Assembly: GCA_940671915.1 (NCBI GenBank)
Contig: CALNVZ010002974.1
Coordinates: 13,839,221-13,903,220 of the forward strand
DNA from: Paracentrotus lividus
Lineage: Eukaryota; Echinodermata; Echinoidea; Camarodonta; Echinidae
Length of the DNA: 64,000 nt
Direction of reading: 5' to 3'
The position numbers and the translations under genes were made by a program. The notes under the pieces were generated by a model. The model saw only the letters and a list, made by a program, of their open reading frames with translations. It searched no databases and was not told where the DNA came from. This document shows positions 49,334-60,374 of the stretch, piece after piece. The number at the start of each line of letters is the position of its first letter. Positions within the stretch are counted from its first letter, which is position 1.

Positions 49334-50100
49334 GAAGTCCTTCTCCAGCCAGGCTCTATAGCCAGACAAGATGACGACCTTTTTTCACTTGCCATGGGGT
49401 CATGTACAGGGTATCTAAGTAAAATGTTAAGATTCAAAGAAGTCCTTCTCCAGCCAGGCTCTATAGCCAGACAAGATGAAGACCTCATCTCATTGGCCAT
49501 GGGGCATATGTACAGGGTATCTAAGTAAAATGTTAAGATTCAAAGAAGTCCTTCTCCAGCCAGGCTCTATAGCCAGACAAGATGAAGACCTCATCTCATT
49601 GGCCATGGGGCATATGTACAGGGTATCTTAGCAAAATGTCAAGATTCAAAGAAGTCCTTCCCCAGCCAGGCTCTAAAGCCAGACAAGATCACGACCTTGT
49701 CTCATTTCCATGGGGTGCATGTACAGGATGTCTATATAAAATGTTAGGATAATTTTGAGCCAAAGAAGTCCTACTCCAGCCAAGCTCTACGCGACTTTGT
49801 CTCACTGGCCACGGGCTGTATGTACAGGGTATCCAAATAAATTCAGTATACACTAATATCTCTATGGGATATTTGACTGGATGTACAGGGTATCTAAGGA
49901 AAATTCCCTCTTATTCCTGATTGGCATTTGGATATTCCAAGTCGGATGTATGGGGTAAAAATGAAAAAGATCGGTTCAGTATTGTTTATCTATGGGGAAG
50001 AGAACTCATTAAAAGGTTGCCCAGGTAAATGTAAAAGATCCAAGTTTCTTTTATCCATGGATACGGTGGGACATTGCATAACAGGGTGTCTAGAGAAAAG
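49334..50100 (+). repeat. Minisatellite, ~106-bp unit, decaying to the right
   Basis: Units begin GAAGTCCTTCTCCAGCCAGG at 49334, 49439, 49545, 49651 and 49765, giving periods of 105, 106, 106 and 114 bp. Each has a GCTCTATAGCCAGACAAGAT block, a GCCATGGGG block and TGTACAGGGTATCTAA. Units 2 and 3 are nearly identical; units 4 and 5 diverge, and isolated TACAGGGTATCTAA-like words persist at about 49883 and 50080. The gradient suggests recent homogenisation on the left. Period 106 is not a multiple of 3, and the small open frames across it are not conserved as protein. Confidence 0.9.
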
Positions 50101-50700
50101 GTTCCGTAGAAAAAGAACACATATTCAGTAATGTTTCAATTTTCATCACATGTATTATGTGATAATATAAGCTTTAAACTTTGAATAAAAAAAGGAAAAG
50201 GAAAAGGGAAAAAGAAAAGAATACAGATGAAGCATGCATATTTCAGTTTCATATCCATTCAAAAGAACTGAGTATCAGTTTTCTTTCTTTCTTTCTTTTT
50301 CACAAGAAGTCTAAGTTGACATTTAGAGGATTTGTGGATGGGACTATTTTACCATTTCAAGATTTCAAATTCAAGGAGGTTCAAATCTAAAGCCCATAAC
50401 CTTATCCTCAAAAGATCTTCATTCTCTCCAATGTTCTAAGTACTCCTTATCAATTTTAAACAGAATTTCATTGTGTGCAAAGGAATGATAGTGGACCAAA
50501 ATATTTAGAAGATCTATGATGCTATATGACATACAAGACTGATACATCAAACATCTCAGGGCAATCTTAGCATGTTTACTAACGATAGTAATCCTGACAT
50601 CTCTTTTCATCAGTATCTTCTTAGATGATGTGAATGGTTTCCATGGTAATCTGACTTTCCCATCACATTCCTTATGGAACATAAAATGTTAAATAATGCA
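50101..50700. other. No gene recognised; AAAGG-rich and (CTTT)n patches
   Basis: Purine-rich AAAAGG words occur at 50190-50220 and a CTTT tract at 50280-50299. The minus frame at 50419-50682 (87 codons) has no known motif. Confidence 0.4.
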
Positions 50701-51180
50701 TAGAGATTTTCCTGGAGCGGTACTCTGTAAAGGCAATAGGGCCATTTGCAATCCTCTCTCCCATCCCAGCAAAGTCATCTTCATCTCCATAATGAACACC
50801 TCATGTTTGACTCGCATCAACAGATCACATACGCCAAGCTCGTTTCTGCGGACATATCTGCATAATTACTGCCGTAACCTAGATATACTAAGTCCCCGCA
50901 AATGTAGAAGAAAAACGCAGAATTGTCACACCGCAGAAGCCCCCCATGCTTTGGCTGTGCCGATCCAGATATGGTAATCAGACGTGCTATTCGCAGACAC
51001 AGACTGCATGTCATTACCCAGTCCTAAACATCAATTTTAAAAAGCGACGCTACATCAACATAGTGGGAGAAATCCGACACCTCCAATGGCACGATAGAGA
51101 TGCATCACCGTTTTGTTCGCTCCTTGTATCGAACAAAAAGGGCCGAATTTACATCTTAAAGGTATTCTGTGACATATGAT
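50701..51180. other. Non-repetitive, less AT-rich island, function unknown
   Basis: The stretch has balanced composition, no simple repeats, and frames of 93 codons (50696-50977) and 77 codons (50946-51179) on the plus strand without recognised domains. It is a candidate for a conserved non-coding element or an unrecognised exon. Confidence 0.25.
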
Positions 51181-53335
51181 CAAATGCAATCATCAGTGTT
51201 GCCATGCTGGCACACAAAAGCTTCATTTGCTAAAGGGATTAGAGGATACTGCACATCACCCCCATTGTATCAAGGTTTGCTAACTCCCAGCAGTTATTGC
51301 AAATTTCAAAGGATCTTTGAAAAAATGTGCGTTAGCTACACGTTGTTGGAGGAAGAAGCGGTTTCACAAGGGGTTTTTAAATAAAGGTTGGGTGACATTA
51401 AATATACAATCGACTGACAACATTAATATTTTATTTATCTTTTATCATCCATCTTAGTTCTTCCCTTTGCATGCTTATTATCCATGAAGCATGGCAACTG
51501 AAATCCACCAGCAACGCTTAAAGGATATAAGCTTTGACATTTTCACTTATACTATAATCTTAGTCAGATATAAAACTACTCTTGTGATCAACGGTGACAT
51601 GTATATTTTTTCGCCGGATAAATTTCCAATTTTGTGCAACTCTCAGAAGTTCTCCAAACTCTCTGTAACTAACAAAGAAACCTTTTTTCATTCATAATTA
51701 CAAGGTGGGTGTTCAGAACAGGTAGGAGAGCCATCCGCTGCAGTTCGCTACTGAATCAACAGGAAGTATTCCAAGTTTGATACTGCATATGGAATTTAAA
51801 GATGCCAGAGGGGATTCAGTTTTGGGGAGAGAATGTAATATTCATGATTAGACCTATTGAATCGAGTTGATGGAACATTATCAAATACGAAACCATGTTT
51901 TGTGTCCACCTTGAGTAGACAAGTAGGGATATCTGGAGGTGTTTCATCAGGCTGTATGTAAACCTACACATGACTTTATGAACAACTGCATATGAAGTGC
52001 TAAATTTGATGCCCAAATTTTGAACAGACATTTAGTATGACTTTATTTTTAATAAGGCCAAACACTTAACGTCCCATTAATTTTTTATTTTTTTTTTGAC
52101 AAACACTTTCAAGTCTTCATCTGCATATTTCAACTTAAGCATAAATTCTACTACACACAACCTAAAATCCCATTTGGCATGCCACATTCAAGTCGCTACT
52201 GAAGTCATGCATGACTTTACACTCTCCCCTAGACACACCATAGACACTTCCATTTATCAAAAACCCAACTGTCTGAACAGTCCCATACCTTATGCCTTTC
52301 CCCCCAAACTGATTACATAGTAGGCGTATAAGAATGACGGTACTCCCTTTAGTCAAGGTGACAGACCAAGAATCCCTACATCGTTCACTGTCAAACATTT
52401 CTCTTGCAGCCAAACGATGCCGCCGCTGCCTGTCAAAATGGCAAACCTTCAAGGAAAGGTTACCTGGACGAGTAAAAGTCAGGCAAGTGGAGCGTCATGT
52501 AACCATTGCTTTTATGATACCCATGGCACAAAAGTGTGGGTGAAGAGCAAATAAAAGCAAAACAAGTTCTGTCAGGCTATAATTGGCCATTGTCAAGTAT
52601 TCAGTACAAAATAAGTTTTTCCTGAATATCTTGTTGGCCAAGAAGCTGTGGAATGACAATTAAGTCACATTACGTGTATCTGTAAAACAGAGACAAACGG
52701 AGACAAACTTCTAAAGATACTGCCTAGATACCAATACACTAGACAAAATGTACATCAATTGTTAACAGCTTTCCCTCCATTCTTTAAAATCATTGCTTGT
52801 TATTAATATCCAAAAAGCTCCTAAAATGAATTTATGTTAAGAATACTTTCATATTTATTCTTAATTCCTATTTACGTCAAAACAGAGAATTTTTTTTTCT
52901 TCAAATATTAGTTGATCCTAAGAACAGACACTATGAACAAGCATATGATGAATCAAGTGCAAATTCTTGGCAGGACATTTTTCTTACATTAAAATAATGA
53001 CAAGCATATAGGATGTTTCATGCTTTATTATATGATTTGTGATGGTAAGAATATAAGTACAAAGGAAAACTAATTTCACACATAATTTTCTATTTTTGGA
53101 GACATTTAATCATAGACCAGCAATAATCTTGATAATATTCCATCAAATGGCACACACATAAAAACAGTCAATGTCATTCACAAGATGGTAGCTAAAAAGA
53201 CCAGCATATTTTGAAGAATTCTTTCTTTTCCCTGACATTGGTTACAAAGAAATTATTGGAAATGATTTTTTTAAGGCTTTAATTTCATTTGCTCTACTGC
53301 CCTACTCTGACAAAACGAATCAAGTAACATATGTA
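51181..53335. other. AT-rich DNA, no gene recognised
   Basis: Opposing frames at 52162-52452 and 52334-52543 overlap, and neither has a motif. T-runs occur near 52080-52098. Confidence 0.4.
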
Positions 53336-53337
53336 AA

Positions 53338-53368
<31 letters not shown>

Positions 53369-53378
53369 TAGATAAAAA
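53336..53378 (+). repeat. (AAAT)n microsatellite
   Basis: AATAAATAAATAAATAAATAG-type tract with flanking A-runs. Confidence 0.85.
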
Positions 53379-53454
53379 AAAGATACAGCTCTTGATGCTT
53401 TATTTTTGCTCTTTCTAAAAAGAATAAAAATTGAACAAATACATAAGTAAAATG

Positions 53455-53545
53455 GTTCACTCTTAAAGGAGTGAATATCAGAAAGAGTGAAATTTCAGTC
53501 AATTTGGAGTGGAAATGTGTATTTTTACTCATTTTGGAGTGTCCA
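53455..53545. repeat. GAGTG/CACTC palindromic motif cluster
   Basis: GAGTG occurs at 53469-53473, 53485-53489, 53507-53511 and 53537-53541, with the inverted word CACTC at 53458-53462 and ACTC at 53527-53530. The first pair forms the perfect stem TTCACTC/GAGTGAA around a 6-nt loop. The pattern suggests a decayed palindromic minisatellite or foldback. Confidence 0.4.
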
Positions 53546-55259
53546 CAGTAATCACTAGAAGATCTTCTTCTTTTTTTTTCACCTGTTCAAAAAAATAAAT
53601 GTTAGGTACATTTAAGGGGAATTGCGATATTACATAAACATCATTGGAAATGACAGATACATTTTAATATTTTACAAGAAATTTCATTTTTGTCACTTAC
53701 TTCCTTTTTTCATAGTAGGGCAGCCTAGTTTCAAATGTTTATACCAGCAAAAAGGAAAGAAATTAATTTTAATAATTCAACAAATCAATATCCTAAATAC
53801 TAAAAAGGAGACCTTGTGATTACACTTTAAAAAAAATTGGTATGTTCACTAGAGCAAAGGATACAGCTGGCAATATACATGTACTTGGTTTGTGCACAAA
53901 TCGTCGTTGTTTTTACGAACCGTCATAAACCATATTTTCAATCAAACTTTCAAAATAGAGGGTACTTTTTATATTCTGAAAGCCTGTATTCAACTCTATC
54001 GAATGACCAAATTTCAGGTCGATATTAGAATTATTTTAAGAATAATAGAAGATTCAAATTTCGTTCAAAACGTCATATCCCTTCCAGTGATTTTACGAAA
54101 CTAATATACAAGTCTTCAAGTTGTAGAATTTAATATCATTGGCTTTGCAATCTGGGGTAATCGCAACATTCAGGCACATGGGCGTACCCTAATTTGCAAA
54201 ACCAGCAAACGAAATACCTATTCCCCTTCCAATTATTCTAGTTAAGGCTCGGAAAAGGCTAATGAAACCATAAGGATGTGGACAACCTCATTCCAAAAGT
54301 TGAGCACTGCAAACTGGTCTGTTCCCATGTAGCATACTTTTTCAAGGTCACTCCAAATAACGCTTTACAACCTATATGGTGTATATTACAGAGAAGGGTT
54401 GCGCACACATACCAAATGGGTTAAGTCACTCCACCTTGGGCCAAATGTGATGTGATGGACAAAATTGGGAGCAGTGGGATTACCCCTACGAACTTGGCTC
54501 CTGGCATTTTGGACCCTTAATTCCTGCAGAGCACTGGGATAATGTATTACCCCCTTTACAACATATTCAAACTTGAGCATGTTACGTCAACACTTAGCTC
54601 TCGTAGAAAACGCTTTCATTTACATAGGACTTGCTCAATGGGTCATTGATGGGCGATTCCTTATCCCATTTCCGAAGGCCTCCAATTTTCTTCTTTTTCT
54701 GGTCGTCCTCATGAATACCCCATTCATTATCTCGATTTCATTTGAATGTCTTGGGAACATCAAGTCTTACCCTTGAGTTTTTATCTCATACTTCATCTTC
54801 ACATGTATCGTTTCACTCCTGATGATGAGAAGTTACAACTTGCCAGAAATCTTTAATACCAATGACCCGGTTACTCGTGAACCCATTATAGGCTATAAAT
54901 TGTTTTTGTCGTTAACTTCAGTGATAAATATAATCTAATCGTGTAAGTTTGTCATTAGGTCTCTCAGTGCGTTATCTGTTTCATTTCTTCTATGCTTGAC
55001 AAGATTTCTCTTAAACTTTCTGTCATCTAACTCTGTTTGTCTATCTGTTTTTCTTGATGTTTGTCTTTTTCTGTCTTCCCTTCCTGTTTCAGTCATAAAT
55101 TTATGTTACTGTGTTATTAGTGTTGGTTTGTCAATCTTGATTTCTGCTTCTTTTTTGATCAACAAAAATTGTTTTCCGTTCTTCTCTCTTCTGTCTCCTT
55201 GACTCTGTCTTTCAATTTGTTGCTTCTTGTTCTTTATACTGATTTTTTCTGAGCATCTC
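53546..55259. other. AT-rich DNA, no gene recognised
   Basis: Frames at 53622-53819, 53837-54104, 54386-54580 and 54573-54776 lack motifs. The 54370-54780 part is less AT-rich without an evident reason. 54980-55210 is T-rich with TGTCT words. Confidence 0.4.
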
Positions 55260-55568
55260 TAATTTTGGGGGCACAGAGCTGGGACATAGACATGTTATGA
55301 GATGTTTGCACATGTTTGTCTATTTGCCTTTCTATCCATCACACTCTACCCTTCTCTCTCCCTCTGTCTCTATCTCTCTCTCGCTCTCCTCCTCATCCAT
55401 TACCGATCCTGGTACATGATCTATGTTCCAGCTATATATCTCAGTAGATCACATGGGCTCAGAGCTCTCATGTTGTGAGATGTTTGCACATGTTTGTCTC
55501 CCTGTCCACCACAATTTACCCCTCCCCGTCTCTCTCTCTCTCTGTCTCTCTCTCTCTCACACATACAC

Positions 55569-55608
<40 letters not shown>

Positions 55609-56970
55609 AAATTTCATTCACTGCGTCTCACCAATTACTGATCTATGTTCTGGCTATACATCTCAGTAGATCTATCATCACATGGGCTCATAGCTATCAT
55701 GTTGAAATATTTTGAAGTGTTGTCTGTTTGTCTCCCTGTCTCTCATGATCTAACGCCCCCCTTCCCCTCCTTTTTTTTCTCTCTCTATCTCTCTTTTGCT
55801 CTTCTCTCTCTCTCTTTTTCTCTCTCGCCCTCTTTCAATCCATCTTCCCAATTCATTACCAGAGCTGCCAACCTTTAGAAGTAGAAATTAGTAATCTTGG
55901 AGCTCAAAATTCGTAATTTTGAGAGAAAAATCGTAATTTCTTACGCGGTAAGAATTTCCTCAATAAATTGCAAAAAAAAATCGGCACGCATCACAGAATT
56001 GTCCTCAGCCTTGCCCTAGGGCCTAGGTACACAAAACTTAGCGATATTTTGCTTTGTTAATTGCTAGCATCTTCGGCAGCTCAATATTTGGCTGATTTTA
56101 TGCGTTTTTGGATAGGCTATCGTATGAACCACCACCATGTTCGGACAAAAGAAAAAATCCTTAAAACTTACATGTACGCGGTAATATTAAGAATATCCTT
56201 TGAAAAATCGGACGAACAAACCTTGCAATGATGAGCATGTTTTCACCTTTCGAAGATGGTATGATACAAGGCCATTAAGTCTAACTTAGAATCTACCGGT
56301 ATTTCTTCTTTCTTTTTTTGGAAGCTAAAGTTGCCATGTTGAGCTCAATCAAATTCCCATGCAATAGATTTTAAGATCCAGGTATAATCCAAGTTTAATC
56401 CGGCTAAAAAATCCAGGGTAGTTTGTTGTTTTTGTCGCACGCACACATATCGTATTCAGGCGCGCGCGCAGCCGCCTGCATGCACCCAGCGCAGCACCAT
56501 TAACCACCGCCGTAAGCTAGGGCGAGTAGCCGAGCGGGGAGTCGATGGTTTCGCTCCTCCATCCAGCAATGCAAGCATGGGTGTGCGCGCGCATTCGACC
56601 CCCCGCTAGCGCTAGTGCGCCGCTTGTATGCAAAGATCATGCACTCAATGATCGTATTGCATACAATGCTATTGTAGTATAATTCAAGGCGCCACTTGCA
56701 TGCAAAGACCATGTAATCATATTGCATTATAAAAGACAAAAATTCGTAATTTTTTGATGCCTTTTCGTTTTTTCGTATTCCCTTCTTATTTTCGGGACAA
56801 ATACGAATTTTTCGGGACGGTTGGCAGCTCTGCATTACCATTGTACCTCAGTAGGTCTATCATCACATGGGCTCACAGTCATCATGTAGATATGTTTTAA
56901 TATGTTTGCAACTATGTTTGTCTGTTTGTTCTTCCCCCTCTTTCGCTCTCTTCTCTTCTCTTCTCTTCTC

Positions 56971-57001
<31 letters not shown>

Positions 57002-57400
57002 TTCTTTCTCCCGCCCTCTTTCAATCCATCTTCCCAATTCATTACCCTTGCACATCATCTATGTTGCAGCTACCTCAGTAGATCTATCATCACATGGGCT
57101 CACAGCCATCATATTGATATGTTTTAATATGTTTGCAACTATGTTTGTCTGTTTGTCCCCCTCTCTCTCATGATCTAACTTTCCCCTCCCTCCCTTTCTT
57201 TCTCCCTCTCTCTCTCTCTCTCTATCTCTCTCTTTTGCTCTCCTCTCTCTCTCTTTCTCTCTCCCGCCCTCTTTCAATCTATCTTCCCAATCCATTACCC
57301 ATTTACATCATCCATGTTGCAGCTACCTCAGTAGGTCTATCATCACATGGGCTCACAGCCATCATGTAGATATGTTTTGAGATGTTTGCACAACCCTAAC
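55260..57400 (+). repeat. ~230-bp satellite array with internal CT tracts, interrupted by a transposon
   Basis: Copies are recognised by CAGTAGRTCTATCATCACATG followed by GGCTCA. The CACATGGGCTCA word lies at 55450, 55679, 56864, 57091 and 57344, and a degraded first copy near 55277 (GAGCTGGGACATAGACATG). After removing the insertion at 55860-56832 plus one 6-bp duplication, periods are about 229, 206, 227 and 253 bp. Each unit then has ATGTTTGCA, TGTCTGTTTGTC, a (CT)n tract of variable length and CCCTCTTTCAATC. Variation in the CT tract explains the period differences. The (CA)n at 55572-55606 expands one copy. No gene is present; Ser/Leu-rich frames come from the CT tracts. Confidence 0.85.
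55860..56832. mobile_element. 973-bp non-autonomous DNA transposon inserted in the satellite
   Basis: The ends are CAGAGCTGCCAACC (55860-55873) and the exact complement GGTTGGCAGCTCTG (56819-56832). CATTAC flanks both sides (55854-55859 and 56833-56838), extendable to CATTACC depending on where the end is set. Near the ends, AATTCGTAATTTT (left) and a similar word (right) give further sub-terminal symmetry. A 113-codon minus frame (56500-56841) starts beyond the end and has no transposase motif. The interior has a GC-rich core (about 56440-56630, with CGCGCGCGC and GCGCGCGC) and a direct repeat of about 45 bp: GCGCCGCTTGTATGCAAAGA near 56619 and GCGCCACTTGCATGCAAAGA near 56689. CAG...CTG termini recall hAT elements, but a 6-7 bp duplication is short for hAT (8 bp), so the superfamily is open. 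Confidence 0.8.
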
Positions 57401-58143
57401 ACTGCGAGCTTGCCAAGCGGGGAAGCTGCCCAAATGCATCCACTCCAACGCACGCACATACTTTGCATGCCTTTCAAAATATGACATAATACAGGGCTTG
57501 AACATTACCCAACAACTGCAGACCAGTTCACATGCGGTGACTGATTCGGTGACTAATTCACTGATTAGGATGTGAATGCTGCTTTAACAAAGTACCACTC
57601 ATCTTCCGATTTTAGGATTATTTTCTCTCCTAAAAACTATCAATCCCAACAAAACAGTCCCACCCAAATCCTACCTATTGATAATAAGTCACCCCTGAAT
57701 CAATAACAGAGTGCACATATAAACAAGTCGATAGTAGTACCAACAATTCTGTTACATTACTTTGAAAGCATTGTTCCCTTACTGCATTTATTCAGCTTGT
57801 CCTTGATTCCAAAAGCCCTCTAATTGCGTGATAGCTGGTATCAATCCAAATGTTATCAATCAATTGTCATTCTAACCATCTGCATTTCTTTGAGGTACTT
57901 CATTTGCAAAATGAAAAATAATTGACCATGCAGGCCTTTCCATTTCGCATGAAAGGTAGATTATATGTAAAAATCCATTATTCATATCTCCATATGTTCA
58001 CGGTCACCACATCATTACATTACATGGATCATATAGCCAAAGTGACATAAGGATGTTGAGTGCATGAAAGGGAATATGGATGAATGCCTTTACAGCTCTA
58101 AAAGAAGATGCATTATGTCAGGGCATATGTTCCTGACCGTTCT
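57401..58143. other. No gene recognised
   Basis: The stretch is AT-rich, without frames of interest or repeat ends. Confidence 0.45.
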
Positions 58144-58275
58144 AGGACAACTACCCCCTAGACAATTACCCCAGCCAAAAATCTACCCCTAACTCTACAT
58201 GTAACTTACCCTATTTCTGGGGGTAGTTGTCCGGGGGGGGGGGGGGGGGGTAATTGTCCAGGTGTTAGTTGTCCT
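58144..58275. mobile_element. Foldback element built from GACAAYTACCCC units
   Basis: The 132-bp unit begins AGGACAACTACCCCC and ends with the inverted complement (..TTAGTTGTCCT). Within each end a second, related word follows: GACAATTACCCC on the left (58161-58172) and its complement around TAATTGTCC (58251-58259) on the right. An extra inverted copy, GGGGGTAGTTGTCC, lies at 58219-58232, directly before G18 (58233-58250). It is a MITE-like foldback with internally repeated termini. A target duplication is not evident, and a short Pro-rich minus frame across it (58195-58383) is an artefact. Confidence 0.65.
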
Positions 58276-59300
58276 GATACGGTTCCTGAAATTATGATTC
58301 TCTCCATCTAATTTTATTTCTATTCGGCCATTTTGTACAATATAACCTTTTCCAATATGTTCATATCTAACGCGGATAGTCAAGGAGCTAGGTTACACTA
58401 ATCTGGTCTTAAAACAGAGATTAAAAAGAAAATACTCATCCTAATAACCACAAAACAGCATGAGATGTCTCTTATTTACTCCTCCATCCCTTGGTATAAA
58501 GGCTTGATTATCCTAACAGAAATATTTAATATGATACAGTTTTATGTTACGGAAATAGTCCAGTTCAATATTAAATTATATGAGCATTGGTCTAAAAACT
58601 GAGATTAAGAGAGAGAAAGGAATGGGATACTCGTCTTAATCAAGCAAACATGATGTTTTTTGTATTTATTCCAATATCATTTGGAACAAAGACTTTAAAG
58701 ATTATAGTAAAAACTGAATATGATTTTTGATGATGGAGAGAAATTACGGATGTCATAACTCAGGGTTTTTAGGGCGTTACTAATAAAGTGTATGTGTTTA
58801 TATTGATTTATGAGGGTACTGTATTGTGGCTTTCTTTCAACCTTTACATATCAAGGTATGCATTGATTTTTCCTGTACACTTAAAATTCACCCTTTTTTC
58901 AATGTTTATTCAACTTTGTAAGATACGAGGTCGGTTGCTCAAGAACGTCTTCGCAAGCAGCTTCAAAAATGTAATTTGAGCACTTACATATAAAGTATCA
59001 TGAATAAAAAGTAAGCCTCATTCTTTTTTCTCATGAACCTTCTTAAAAGCATGTTATGAGCTGAAAAGGACGACAACGGTTCCATGCCCCAAAGTTTTCT
59101 TGAAGAATAGCAGCAAGGAAAGGCTGGAACAACCGTCACATCCTGCATGGTTTATTGCGGCTTCTTTTCTACGAAAACGCCTCCCAACACCAAGGACTAA
59201 ATATCATTGAATGAAATCTAAAAGGACTTTAATGTATTGAAGAAAATTAGGCAAGACCCTTTTGCCTTTAAACAGACCATTCCCTCCCTTTTGCAGTGTT
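58276..59300. other. AT-rich DNA, no gene recognised
   Basis: The two stretches 58401-58430 and 58592-58620 share GGTCTWAAAAC.GAGATTAA, a short direct repeat about 185 bp apart. The frame at 58788-58979 has no motif. Confidence 0.4.
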
Positions 59301-59310
59301 CTGAATAAGT

Positions 59311-59680
59311 GGTGCAGCACTAGCTCAAGCTAGAAAAATAGAGCATTGTTTACGATGAATTTGCTTCATCAGATAACAGGATTTTTCTATCAAATAGTGC
59401 ACTAAATTGGGCGATATAAGTCATCTTGGGCTTATATCCAAATTTAAGCTAGTTTCACGGTTTTTGCTCCAAATGCAGAGCTTAATCAAACAGTGCTGCA
59501 CTAATCCCGCACACATCGCACTTGTCTGTGCAACCGTGAGGTCCGTTCAAAAGACTTAATCTCAAGATTCAGCTCGTGCCAGTGCAGCACCAACTTTGCG
59601 CTTCACTAATTCAGGTCTTTTTCCCCTCATCCACCTCACAACGCATTATTTCACTAGCTCAAGCTGGTGCAGCAACGCCC
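59311..59680. repeat. Unclassified repeat with GTGCAGCAC and CACTAGCTCAAGCT words
   Basis: GTGCAGCACTAGCTCAAGCT (about 59313-59332) recurs in rearranged order as CACTAGCTCAAGCTGGTGCA near 59652-59671. Related words AGTGCTGCACTAA (about 59499) and AGTGCAGCACCAA (about 59580) lie between. AGCATTGTTT also occurs at both margins (59342 and 59721). This could be a MITE with sub-terminal repeats; precise ends were not found. Confidence 0.4.
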
Positions 59681-60195
59681 AATGTTCATCGTCTAAGCCT
59701 GAACCTCACTAATGCATAAAGCATTGTTTGGTGAGAGGCAAGAAGGAGGGTCTCATGGGTACTGTCTCACAAACCTGCTTTGGTTTGAAGGATAATGACA
59801 TGTTTCTCCCTTTTCTAAAAGGTTTTTCATCCTCATCTATTGACCTGCCTGGAAGTAAAAGCATCTCACGCTTTGAAATCACACATCTGATATTTGCAAG
59901 AAATACTTTTTTTTCCTAATTTGTTCAGTAGAGCATACAATGTAGATCAAACTGCTCAACACAAAAATAAACCCATTTGTGACTTTTTCAAAAACAACTA
60001 CAGGGGAGTGTGCCAAAAAAGAAACAAGTTTTAACAACTTTTCTTTTTTAAAGTTCCAAGTGATATCCAAAATTGGCAATGTGTTAGTTTGCAAGCCTAA
60101 TGCATGTTCATGAGCTCCCTGTTAATTAATTATTCTCATAAGTTAGGTGCTGTAAAAGTGGGAGGCAAAGTTTTCTTCAAAGATTTCAGGTCACA

Positions 60196-60374
60196 TTAAC
60201 CATTTGGCTGCGGACCACGTAATATTACGTGCTTGGCGTTTGTACACTGTGCGCAGACCACGTAATATTACATGCTCATGCTATTGTCTGAGCTTTGTCT
60301 GTTTTGAAGCTCCAGTACCACGCTGGTCATACCCGTACTGTGCAATTAGCACCATGCAGCAGTCAAGTGGTTAA
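60196..60374. mobile_element. piggyBac-like MITE with internal palindromes
   Basis: TTAA flanks both ends (60196-60199 and 60371-60374). The left terminus CCATTTGGCTGC and the inverted right terminus CCACTTGACTGC match at 10 of 12 positions. TTAA duplication with a CC(A/C)NTTG-type end is typical of piggyBac. The 171-bp body has no gene. It carries a perfect 16-bp palindrome, CACGTAATATTACGTG (60216-60231), and a second copy with one change (60259-60274), both preceded by CAGACC/CGGACC-like sequence, a tandem spacing of 43 bp. The palindromes could be transposase- or host-protein-binding sites or hairpins. Confidence 0.65.

Noticed and set aside
49306..49500. 64-codon minus frame with a repeated SSSCLAIEPGWRRTS motif
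   Set aside because: The amino-acid repetition mirrors the 106-bp minisatellite; the period is not a multiple of three, so the frame is not maintained across units.
49334..49840. CRISPR-like array
   Set aside because: The repeats are contiguous 106-bp tandem units without unique spacers, in a eukaryotic context.
56500..56841. 113-codon minus frame as a transposase
   Set aside because: It starts outside the element's right end, has no catalytic DDE-type pattern and covers the GC-rich core; not a transposase.
55423..57369. Several Ser/Leu-rich frames of 60-86 codons in tandem
   Set aside because: They repeat with the satellite and come from its CT tracts.
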